Source: Marisa cornuarietis (taxonomy: Eukaryota; Mollusca; Gastropoda; Architaenioglossa; Ampullariidae). From it: a DNA stretch of 64,000 nt. The position numbers were made by a program, and so were the translations under genes. The DNA lies in the NCBI GenBank assembly GCA_004794655.1, contig SMMW01000523.1, positions 682,001-746,000 on the forward strand. Direction: 5' to 3'. A model generated the notes under the pieces. That model made no database searches and was not told where the DNA came from. It saw only the letters and a list, made by a program, of their open reading frames with translations. Below are positions 35,049 to 44,404 of the stretch, piece after piece; the stretch's first letter is position 1; the number at the start of each line of letters is the position of its first letter.

Positions 35049-38000
35049 ATGGCAGCGTCCTTGGTCCCTCAGATCCGAAGAACAAGGTACAATCGACTCG
35101 ACGGAAAATTCACGTCAGCATGTATGAGCCACCAGCTTGCTTGTCGAAAACAGACATCCTTTATCTTAATAACAGTTTGTTGTTCCCCTGATTTCGAAAT
35201 GTTTTGAATCTATTACAAGTTTTACATAAACCTTCATCCAGTTTACACAATGATGAACGTTGAAATAATGAACGATCTTTGACTGGTGCCTGCAGCTGTT
35301 TTACGACGTCAGTAGAATCGATGTCAGTGTCTCAGGCAGAAAACGAGTGGATAGCATATGTAATCTCAAGGAAATGATATGGTACAGCTTTGATATGGGC
35401 TAAGACGCGACGGCCATAACAAAAATGACTCGCGGCATTTGTCGTCTGCTCGCTCCACACAATTGCCCAAATGTACCTAATAAACTAAACCTAACCCTAC
35501 CCCAAACCCTAACCCTAACCCAAGCCTCTGACAAAATAACATAGACGGCCTATGACGTCATGTCTTACCCCATATCAAAGTTCTGATATTCAGTCTGTTA
35601 CAAAGTTGTTTATTGGTGGAAGCATCCAGTTAGGGTACTCTTTTCAGTGAAGTGTTTTAGAGTCGTCGGAAGCACGTCTCCTTTTTTTGGGTTAGATGTC
35701 AAGCTTCAGCTTTTCAAGCCATACAGCTTAGAACTTTGAGCTGTTGTCTGAACAATTCTGGTTCAGACCTCTTTGTTATTGATTTTCCATAGTTGATAAA
35801 ATGGCAGCGTGCGCCTTACAAGCCAGTGTGTATATGTACATACCAGTCACCACATGGTGGTGTGTTTGTGTACAAATCAGTCACCACACGGCTATGTATA
35901 TGTGTATAGCAATCATCACATGGCTGTGTGTGTATATATATATATATACCAGTCACCACACATGTGTATAGCAATCACTACATGGCTGTGTGTACATTCC
36001 AGTCCAGATGTGTTATTCCTCTATTCATGGAGATTTACAGTGTATTGAACAGATAAATCCATACTTGAGTTAAGGCAACTAAAAGCTGTTTCATTGAAAT
36101 AAAAAATACTGTTTTTAGGGTATTGTTCGTAAGAGCCCAATCTGCTTAGCATCTAACATTTGATGCCAGAAAGTATTATCAATACTGAACACATCTGCCA
36201 GATCTTTCATAATACAGTGCTGTCAGTTTTGCTTTATATATGTTAAGATGTTAGTCAGAATTTGTAATTCTAGTTGTGAATCACAGTACTTGTATGAGCA
36301 TTCTTACTTTTCTGTGCATGTTATGTTACAGAGTTAGCTCAGTACTCAATCGGGACAATAAGCAGTTTGGAAAACAACATCTCTTTGATGAACAAGAGGA
36401 GACTTGTTGGAATTCTGACCAGGTCAGAACAATCTAAGATTTTTTTTAAAACTTTGAATTCCCTGTTGAGTGTACAAAAGGGAGTGTTTATTTGTACTAT
36501 ATAAAACCAATCATCACTGCAATTCATTCACTCCACATGCCATTTACCTGATCAACTCTACTGGCCATGATCTTGTACTAGCCTGAGGTGACCTAAGGTC
36601 ACCAACTGTATCTACTGTTGCTGGGAACAGGCCTGACGAGATGGGGGGGGAGGCTGGGGGGGTCTGGTGTACCCCGAGCCCACGGGTGCAAAGGGGGCCC
36701 CACCTTGGTCAGTGTATTTTTTTCTTTTTTTTTTAAAGTAAATCTCAGAGAAAAGAAAACAAATACAGTAACAGGGCTGAAAATGCAAAATGATTTTTGC
36801 TTATTTACTGACCACTGATGTGTACACTGATGTGTAAAGATAAAGGCTAAGGGAGTAAACCCCTACAGAAAATCCTGATACTAACACGGCATCAGCGGGC
36901 GAAGACTCTCCACGACGAGAGTACCGGCCAGGGCCCAGCGCCTACGTGTTCACGACCAGGCTGACAATCGGCTGTGGTTCACTTGGAGAAGGGATTAGCG
37001 CTACCAAGTGTATAAGCTCAATGTAAGGACCATGGATATACGCCAGAAAAGAGATAACATGCCGGATCGGTCGCGGCCCGGACTAACAACGACCGCGCAC
37101 CCTATCGGGAGGCTCCAGCGTGGGGTCAGCGAAAAGTGTGCTACTGGAGCCAAGACCAAGACTGAAACCAAAACAGAAATCAAACTAAGAGAAGGAACAA
37201 CCATTGGCACGTGGAACGTACGCACGTTATACCAGTGCGGAAAAGTGCACCAACTCACACACGAGCTGAAACGGTACCAGTGGGACATTGTGGGACTGGC
37301 GGAGGTCAGATGGACAGGATTTGGGGAAACAGTGACGGAAGACGGCCACAGACTGTGGTACAGTGGGGAGGACACCATGCATGAGTACGGCGTGGGCTTC
37401 CTCGTGCACAGGAAGGTGGCCGCCGCCGTCATCAGCTGTACACCCGTATCCAGCCGGCTGATCTCCATTCGTGTCTCAGCTAAGCCTCATAATGTCACCA
37501 TTGTCCAAGTATACGCTCCAACTTCCACACATGGAGACGACGAAGTGGAAGAATTCTACCAACAACTGGACAAGATTGTGAAGGCAGTTCCAAAAAAGGA
37601 CATCCTGGTTGTGCTCGGAGACTGGAACGCCAAGGTCGGACCAGACGCCTACCAGCAATGGGCAGGAACGGTGGGGAAATTTGGCCTTGGTGAAACCAAC
37701 GACAGGGGAATCAGACTCCTAGAGTTCGCACAGAGCCAGAGACTCACCTTAGCCAACACCTTGTATCCCCACAAGAAATCAAGGACGGCCACCTGGCATT
37801 CACCAGACGGATTGGTCCATAATCAGATCGACTACATCCTACTGCCGAGACGCTTCAAATCCAGCATCAACAGGGCCAAGACAAGGACGTACCCAGGCGC
37901 TGACATAGGCAGCGACCATGACCTTGTTCTAACAAACCTGAAGCTGAGGCTGAAAGCGAAGCGACTCTTAAACACTCCCCGAATTCGCTTTGATTTGGGG

Positions 38001-40825
38001 AAGCTGCAAGACCCAAAGGTTGCAGAAGTCTTCAAGGCCACGGTTGGCGGAAAATTTGGCGCACTGAACCTGGTGGACTGTGATGTAGACACCCTCGCTG
38101 GAAACATCAAAGAGGTGCTACTGTCGACAGCCCAAGAGGTTCTAGGGCAACATAGAAATAAGAAACAGCCATGGGTCACGAACAACATACTAGACCTCTG
38201 TGACCAAAGGAGGGCCTTGAAGAGGGAAAAGAAAAGCAAACCAGAAGCAGGAACCAAATACAAAGAAGTGAATTGTGCCATTAAGAAAGGGATGAAGGCA
38301 GCTAGGGAGAGCTGGATCGAGAAGCAGTGCCAGGACATAGAGGTTGGAATGGCACGAGGTGACAGCAAAAAGGCCTACCAACTTCTAAAGACCCTCACTA
38401 AGACAGACCAGCAGAAGATCTCAGTCATCGAAGACAGCGATGGTCACCTTCTCACAGAAGGCAATGCTGTACTCAACCGATGGACAGAATACTGCAAGGA
38501 CCTGTACAATTACCAGCTGAAGACCGACGCCAACATTCTCCAAAACAACCAGACTAGAGACAGTGAACCTTCAGACCTACCAGTCCTACGGGAAGAGGTC
38601 GAAAGAGCTGTACATAGTTTGAAGGGAGGAAAGTCACCAGGCGTTGATAATGTACCAGCTGAGCTGCTCAAGCAGGGTGGGGAAGCAAGTACAAAAGCCC
38701 TAACTGTTCTGTGCCAAAGAGTCTGGGAGCGCAAGGAATGGCCCAGAGAATGGACGCAGTCACTAATCATTCCCCTCCCAAAGAAAGGAAACAGCAAACA
38801 GTGTCAGAACTACAGAACAATAAGCCTTATCAGTCACCCAAGCAAAGTCATGCTGAAGGTCATACAGAACCGCATCAGAACCACCGCAGAAGAGCTGCTA
38901 GCAGAAGAACAGGCTGGCTTCAGACCACGTAGAAGCACAGTTGAGCAGATCTTCAACTGTCGTCTTCTTATAGAAAAGCATCTGCAGCATCAGCGGGACC
39001 TTTACCACAACTTCATTGACTTTAAGAAGGCATTTGATAGAGTCTGGCACGAGGGGCTATGGCATGTGATGCGGAAATTCAACATTGAGGAAGGGCTTGT
39101 CCAAGTCGTTGAAGCGTTGTATAACAGCTCAACGAGTACAGTTTTGCTTAACAACCAAATAGGAGCTTACTTTCGTACCACAGTAGGGGTACGTCAAGGA
39201 TGTCCCCTATCACCCGTGTTGTTTAATATATTCTTGGAGAACATCATGCTTGAAGCTCTTCATGACCACCATACCTCCATTTCAATCGGTGGAAGACCAA
39301 TCTGCAACCTATGCTTTGCAGATGATATAGATCTGTTAGCAGGTACAAACAAGGAACTGCAAGACCTCACCAACAGACTGACAGACAGCTCAAACGCATA
39401 TGGAATGGAGACCAGCACAGAAAAGAGCAAAGTTATGATCAATGGCAACGGCAAAGCAGAGATCTATATAAACGGGGTACAGCTCGAAGAGGTAAGTAGC
39501 TTCAAGTACTTGGGAGCCACCCTCTCCAAGGACGGCAGCTCCACGCAAAATATCCGCATCAGGATCGCAACAGCAGCAATGGCTAGGCTAGATAGGATCT
39601 GGCATAGCCACAAGATAAGGTTCACTACCAAGTACAGGCTATACAAATCCCTGGTAGTGCCGATCCTGCTCTACGGATGCGACACGTGGACTCTACTCGC
39701 CGAAACAGAAAGGAGAATCCAGGCATTCGAGCACAAGTGTCTGAGGAAGCTGCTCCGGATCTCATACAAAGAACACAAAACCAACGACTTTGTAAGAAAC
39801 AAGATTGCCGCACTCGTAGGACACCAGGAACCTCTACTATCAACAGTCAAGCGACGTAAGCTGGTCTTCTTTGGCCATGTAACCCGGCACGACACCTTGT
39901 CGAAGACTATCCTTCAAGGCACCTTGGAGGGTGGCCGACGCCGCGGTGGTCAGAGAAAGAACTGGCTTACGAACGTCAAAGACTGGACTGGTCGTCCTGT
40001 ACAGGACCTGCTGACTATTGCCCAAAATAGGCAAGAGTGGCGGGCCCTATCAGCTGCAGCGTCTATCCATGTGCTCCCCCCAACGCCAGGTGCCAGGCAA
40101 GGGACGACTGACTGATGTGTACACAGGTGTAAAATGGTCATCTCGTGCAGTGGTGTAGATCTTAGTTGTTTGCTGTCTCTATAACATTACTAAAGGTAAT
40201 GCAGATATTGCCAGCCTAATTATAACTTGTAAGCATACTACTATATAATGGGAAAATAAGTTACGATTACAGTTAATGGTTAATTCAAGGGGCCCAGAAA
40301 AGTCCTCTGCCCCAGGGCCCGTGCTGGCTCTTGGCGGCCCTGGCTGGAAATATGTGTGTGTGTGCACAAGAGAGAGAGAAATTACTTCAACAGGTATATG
40401 TATGTATTATCTCTTGTATATCATGTATATGTGTGTATTACTGCTAGTACGAGCACTATCTGGAATTGCCTTTGTGGATAAATAAAGTTGTATTGTATAC
40501 TTGTAACTTATAAAAAGGAAATATAAAAGCAAACAAACAGACTTAATAATTTTTTAATTTTTTGTTTTCTTTTTTGTTAAAAAAAATGTAACACCAAACT
40601 TCTTGAATACTTTTTTTTATTTGACAGGGATCACCACAGTTTATTCAGCTAGACTTTGATCAGCCAGCTCAAGTGACCGAGGTCCAGATCCAGTTTCAGG
40701 GAGGTTTTGTGGGAAAAGAGTGCCAGCTTGAAGTTAAAAATACCATTGACAACAAATCAAAGATCTGCAACATCTACCCCAATGATATCAACTCTTTGCA
40801 AATATCCTTGATGTATCTGGTGTAA
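35049..40825 (+). CDS. NR2C2AP: NR2C2AP homologue (TRA16-type discoidin-like protein), C-terminus disrupted
   Basis: Three coding exons join in phase: 35049-35086 (donor AAG|GTACAA), 36332-36422 (acceptor TTACAG, donor CAG|GTCAGA) and 40628 onward (acceptor TTTGACAG). The product runs MAASLV...RVSSVLNRDNKQFGKQ, HLFDEQEETCWNSDQG, then FIQLDFDQPAQVTEVQIQFQ and IYPNDINSLQ, following vertebrate NR2C2AP closely. That family is a small F5/8-type beta-sandwich protein reported to bind the TR4 nuclear receptor. After NSLQ the frame gives ISLMYLV and stops at 40825, about 35 residues short of the usual end. Bases just after would read LDVSGVIR in another frame, close to what the family has there, so small deletions are likely. 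No later exon was found. Intron 2 holds the nested hAT and LINE. It may be a recent pseudogene, an assembly error, or a gene with a different last exon. Confidence 0.85.
35486..35522. repeat. Interstitial telomere-like repeat
   Basis: Several CCCTAA-type units (CTAACCCTAC, AAACCCTAACCCTAACCC) in NR2C2AP intron 1. It matches the animal telomere hexamer TTAGGG on the other strand. Confidence 0.75.
36828..40110 (+). mobile_element. Full-length EN+RT LINE, recent insertion
   Basis: About 3.28 kb, flanked by an identical 14-bp target duplication ACTGATGTGTACAC (36814-36827 and 40111-40124). It consists of a GC-richer 5' leader of about 180-200 bases, one long intact ORF and almost no 3' UTR; the 3' end is a short ACTG repeat. 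Next to the left duplication a near-tandem second copy (ACTGATGTGTA) leaves the exact 5' junction open by about 9 bases. The intact ORF and exact duplication point to recent movement. It is in the sense direction of NR2C2AP. Confidence 0.9.
37032..40115 (+). CDS. LINE ORF: APE-type endonuclease plus reverse transcriptase
   Basis: 1027 residues from ATG 37032; the frame is open from GTG 37008, but ATG is the better start. The N-terminal apurinic-type endonuclease has IGTWNVRTL, LAEVRW, YAPTS, LGDWNAKVG and GSDHDLVL (about residues 60-295). The reverse transcriptase has QAGFRPRRSTVEQI, DFKKAFDRVWH, VGVRQGCPLSPVLFN and FADDIDLLAG (FADD at about residue 762), followed by a thumb with YGCDTWTLL. 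The C-terminus carries FFGHVTRHD and GRRRGGQRKNWLTNVKDWTG, typical of single-ORF RTE-like or related LINEs; the exact clade is not settled. It copies its RNA into nicked chromosomal DNA. All catalytic motifs look intact. The stop TGA (40113-40115) lies where the ACTG tail meets the target duplication. Confidence 0.92.
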   Translation: MDIRQKRDNMPDRSRPGLTTTAHPIGRLQRGVSEKCATGAKTKTETKTEIKLREGTTIGTWNVRTLYQCGKVHQLTHELKRYQWDIVGLAEVRWTGFGETVTEDGHRLWYSGEDTMHEYGVGFLVHRKVAAAVISCTPVSSRLISIRVSAKPHNVTIVQVYAPTSTHGDDEVEEFYQQLDKIVKAVPKKDILVVLGDWNAKVGPDAYQQWAGTVGKFGLGETNDRGIRLLEFAQSQRLTLANTLYPHKKSRTATWHSPDGLVHNQIDYILLPRRFKSSINRAKTRTYPGADIGSDHDLVLTNLKLRLKAKRLLNTPRIRFDLGKLQDPKVAEVFKATVGGKFGALNLVDCDVDTLAGNIKEVLLSTAQEVLGQHRNKKQPWVTNNILDLCDQRRALKREKKSKPEAGTKYKEVNCAIKKGMKAARESWIEKQCQDIEVGMARGDSKKAYQLLKTLTKTDQQKISVIEDSDGHLLTEGNAVLNRWTEYCKDLYNYQLKTDANILQNNQTRDSEPSDLPVLREEVERAVHSLKGGKSPGVDNVPAELLKQGGEASTKALTVLCQRVWERKEWPREWTQSLIIPLPKKGNSKQCQNYRTISLISHPSKVMLKVIQNRIRTTAEELLAEEQAGFRPRRSTVEQIFNCRLLIEKHLQHQRDLYHNFIDFKKAFDRVWHEGLWHVMRKFNIEEGLVQVVEALYNSSTSTVLLNNQIGAYFRTTVGVRQGCPLSPVLFNIFLENIMLEALHDHHTSISIGGRPICNLCFADDIDLLAGTNKELQDLTNRLTDSSNAYGMETSTEKSKVMINGNGKAEIYINGVQLEEVSSFKYLGATLSKDGSSTQNIRIRIATAAMARLDRIWHSHKIRFTTKYRLYKSLVVPILLYGCDTWTLLAETERRIQAFEHKCLRKLLRISYKEHKTNDFVRNKIAALVGHQEPLLSTVKRRKLVFFGHVTRHDTLSKTILQGTLEGGRRRGGQRKNWLTNVKDWTGRPVQDLLTIAQNRQEWRALSAAASIHVLPPTPGARQGTTD
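40351..40560 (+). other. Possible LINE 3'-end remnant with polyadenylation signal
   Basis: In NR2C2AP intron 2 after the hAT. It contains a GT run, an AG run and GATAAATAAAGTTGTATTGT (about 40477-40496), a style seen at the 3' ends of some L2/CR1 LINEs. No coding part remains. If used, the AATAAA would end NR2C2AP transcripts before exon 3. Confidence 0.3.
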
Positions 40826-40869
40826 TTAGATGAAATAACCATGCTCTGCTCTTATTATACAAGCGTAAG

Positions 40870-43556
40870 TACATCACCAGGCACGTATAGAGGTAGCACC
40901 ATAACATCACAAAAGTCTACTGATATTTCCTGTTACAGTATTCCTAGATTCGTAGCCAGAACGCAGATACTGGCCCCGGGGAACCGGGCACGTGGGAGAT
41001 AGGCTTAACTCTAGCAGCCCACGACAATATAATCTTGCAGGGGAACCATACACACGACAATCACACGTCGATCACTCAGTTTCACTACTTGGCTCACGAG
41101 CCCTCACCCCTGCTGTTCCCCGAACAAGACTCAACGACATGTGATTTAACATATGATAATAATGAAAGATTTACCGCAAAACATCTAAACAATGCATGCA
41201 ATCAAATGGACTCGTTTAGGGGGGTCCCAGTATTATCCGTGCTAAAACGTACTCCCAGTGTTACAGCGCTGTTACCTCTCTCTAAAACTACCATTCACTC
41301 TCGCAAGCGCACCAACTTAGGTCTGTTACAGCTGTTTCTTGTGAGTCCACGCTGGTGGTTAGGTGGCGACCAATACTCCTGCCGACTGTCACAACACGCT
41401 GATGACTTTCCTCGAAGTATTGTCTTACCGTCCGTCGTCCTCCTCGCTCTATCTGCTTGTCGCGGTCACGCCCACCGGAGCCGCTGGGAAGCACAAACGC
41501 AGCCACTCACTCAGCCGCCACGCTCATACACTCGCTCAATCGGCCAGGGGTGGGACCGGACGTGCCTATCGAACTATGGATGAGCGTAGACCAAAACAAA
41601 GACAGAGGAACAGTACAAACAAATTTATTATACACAGAAGAAAAAACAAAATAAAATAAAGAAAAAACAAAAGAGGAGCACAGATAAAACTAATGTAACG
41701 CCTGTGCGTGCCCAAGCACCCACATATACGTAGCAGAAAAACACCCCCGAGCAAAAGGGGGGGTACCCACACACACACACACAAGGGGTGGAACACACAA
41801 AACAAAAAGGGGATGGGGTGATGCAGGGGACACAACACTGCACACGCCGCAGCGTAGCCCTGGGGAGCAACTGCTCGTCACAATGTTCACTGCCCTGTGG
41901 CTCGCCTGTCCTGCGCAACGCTCCAGCGCTGGCCCACCTGAGAGAGGGGAGGGGTGGAGTAGGGGACACGACACCCGCACACACTGCGGTATAGTAGTGG
42001 AGGAGCAGACTGTCTCACAGCACAGGCTCCCTCCCTCCTCCGGTCGGTCCAGCACACCTCTGCAGGTCTGAAACCCGAGCAGCCCAGTGGTCACATGGGC
42101 TCCCGCGCGCAGCTCCGTCCGCCTGCAACTCCTGAGGAGGGCTTGGTCGTCCCGGGGACGCAGCCGAGTCACGTGCCCAAGAGTCGGCGATGAGGGAGAC
42201 AAAAGCGATGATCCGATGACTGTGTTATGAAGAGTAAAGAGGGGATTTGGCAGGGGGGGGGGCGTTCTCAAGAGGACATGAAGATGAAGATAATGACGAA
42301 AACGACGATAATGACGAATACGAATAAGAAGAATAGGAGCCTGTGGAGGAAACATAGCAAACCTCCATCAGCATGTGGTTAAAACAAAGCTTCCTCTCTA
42401 AGCCCCGCTCTCAGCTACGGGCTCTCACACAACAGTACATTCTAGAATACATTTCTCAACGTGAGCTGATCCCAACAACAACAATAACAACAAAGATACA
42501 GTCGCACACAAGCGCCGCGACTCGCGGATCAGCAAACAGAAAACAGCAAACTACCTCCCGCACACCGAGCACACCCAAAATAATAAACATCCAACAGCAT
42601 TGCACACAGAACATTCTGCCTGCTTTCACACAACCCCGCATCCGCAGCCCTCAACCCCTAAAAACTATACTAGATGATGCGGAACCCAAAAATCGAACAC
42701 TCACCCAAACGGCTCGTGGAAAAAAAATCAATCGGTCGATCACCAAGTCGAAGAAAGAAAAGGAGCGCTGTCCGCACGACCCGCGCTGCCTGCCACAAGA
42801 GAAAGACTGTCCCGCAGGGGTAAGAGCGCGCCAAAAACCCGCGTGCGCAGGGGAGAGGGCGAAAAACGGGAGAAGGGGGGGGGGTTACGTCCAGTCCTGA
42901 ATGACCGGTCCGCGTGGGGCTCGCGGGACGAGTGGGGTCGCGGCCGCGGTCGGCTGAATCGACGCGCTTCCCCCCGCCCGCCCGCGTCCCCATGCGACAA
43001 GCCAGCAAAGTGCGGTGGAGAGACAAGAGAAAAAGAAAAGAGCAAAAAACAGACACGCGACACTGCTAACCACGTCAGAGAGCAACTACTGCTCTCCCGG
43101 TGACACAGATTCGAGCTCTGTCCCAATCTAGGGCACACACGTGGTTTCTTCAATGACTGTAATGCCACGTACGTAGTGCAAGTGATTTCCACGGCGACAG
43201 CAGGCAGTCCTGACAGTCCGTCGTTACTGACTCGCCCCCTTTGCCTCAAGGTTCTCTATAACCAGACGTCTTTCCCTCTTAACTCGGTCTCAAGATAGAA
43301 GTGAAGCTGGCGTTAGGAAGCTGAAGTCACTTCGGCTGCTGACCAGTTGCTCCATTCACACTAACGTATTGCCGAGAAGGGACTTGCAAAGTTCTCGTTT
43401 CCCTACTTTACTCTCCACATTCGTACAGACATACAATGAGGGATGCCATTGATCACTCACTCATCACCCAATCAACAAGTAGCCAATACCGACAAGAGGA
43501 AATCCGATCCTACAGGTGACGCGATGGACAGGTGCCTAATCCTCCCTCCCCATGTC
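40870..43556. other. GC-rich block of unknown nature
   Basis: From about 40.95 to 43.55 kb the sequence is much richer in G+C than its surroundings. Much of the plus strand between 41.6 and 42.9 kb is rich in A and C, with CA runs (41767-41784), G-runs (42255-42264) and AC-rich words. Long open frames on both strands look like composition artefacts with no recognisable domain. It could be a non-autonomous element, a CpG-rich regulatory block or foreign DNA. No ends or target duplications were found. Confidence 0.4.
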
Positions 43557-43564
43557 CTACTTAC

Positions 43565-44396
43565 AGAGCCGGCGCTAGGTAGGCCGAGCAGGGCAACCGC
43601 CCAAGGCCCCACACCTGATGGGGGCCCCACGTTAGCAAGTGCACCCTCGGGATGAGACAGTCTGTAATTTTCTTGAAATTCTAAAAAAAAAAAAAAAAAA
43701 AAATCCTTACAAAAGGGTTTCTTAGAAAATTCAGGTGACTGATATCCATTTATTAACAGGATTCACTCTGAGACGGCAAATGATCCCAAAGTGGCAAGTG
43801 AAGCTGGTTGCCATGCAAACTACGAGCTGGGGAATTTTGAATTTCTGATTGCCGTCGTTGTGTGGTACGACATCCTGTTTGCCGTCAACACCGTCAGCAA
43901 AACCTTGCATTCGTCAAATATGCAACTCTATGTAGCCATTAAACACGTTCAGTCTCTTATACATTTCTTCATCAAGTATAGAGGCAATGGATTTGCCTCA
44001 GCAATAATCACCTCAAAAGAAATAGCATCAACAATGAACATCGAACCTGTATTTAAAGAGCGCCGCCTTAGGCGAAGGAAGAGGCAATTTGAGTATGAAG
44101 TCATGGATGAACCACAAGAGACACCTAAAGAATCTTTTAGTATTGGGTATTTCTTGTGGATTGTCAATCAAGCATTGAGATTTCTGAAGAAACTTTTCGA
44201 GCAACTAGAGCACTATGCCGGAATATTTGGCTTCCATTACAATGTTTCACAACTACGCACAATCACAATGAATGAATTGAGCAAACATTGCAAGGATTTA
44301 GATTTGGCATTGAGAAACGGCAATTTCAAGATTTGCTTCCAAAGGCCCCGCAATTCTATTTGCCCAAGGCCCCGCACTTCTCTAGCACCGACTCTG
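43565..44396 (+). mobile_element. hAT element, internally deleted
   Basis: 832 bp with inverted ends (C)AGAGCCGGCGCTAG and CTAGCACCGACTCTG, flanked by an identical 8-bp target duplication CTACTTAC (43557-43564 and 44397-44404). The first base C of the terminus may be shared with the duplication. It holds a piece of transposase and an A-run at 43682-43703. The exact duplication indicates a fairly recent insertion, mobilised in trans. Confidence 0.88.
43760..44320 (+). pseudogene. hAT transposase fragment (ZMYM1/DUF4371-like)
   Basis: The frame reads ANDPKVASEAGCHANYELGN, then FEFLIAVVVWYDILFAVNTV, FKERRLRRRKRQFEYEV and SIGYFLWIVNQALRFLKKLF. This is the middle of the hAT-type transposase family usually annotated as zinc finger MYM-type protein 1-like. 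The N-terminal zinc finger, the start and the C-terminal dimerisation part are absent, so it encodes no complete enzyme. The open frame to 44408 runs through the right terminus of the element. Confidence 0.82.
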
Positions 44397-44404
44397 CTAC
44401 TTAC

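Larger units (their letters stand above)
36628..40342. mobile_element. hAT-type element in NR2C2AP intron 2, split by a LINE
   Basis: The left end CAGGCCTGACGAG and the right end (complement CAGGGCCGCCAAGAG) form imperfect inverted termini. The flanks GCTGGGAA (36620-36627) and GCTGGAAA (40343-40350) agree at 7 of 8 bases, as expected for an old hAT target duplication. Without the LINE the element is about 418 bp, GC-rich at its ends (GGGGGCCCCAC) and non-coding. It shares the GGGGGCCCCAC motif with the hAT at 43.6 kb. Confidence 0.7.

Noticed and set aside
37001..39895. Several minus-strand frames of 60-178 codons
   Set aside because: Antisense shadows of the intact LINE ORF.
41566..43249. 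Long open frames on both strands (up to 221 codons)
   Set aside because: The GC- and AC-rich composition lowers stop frequency; products are Pro/Thr/Cys-rich with no domain and overlap in many frames.
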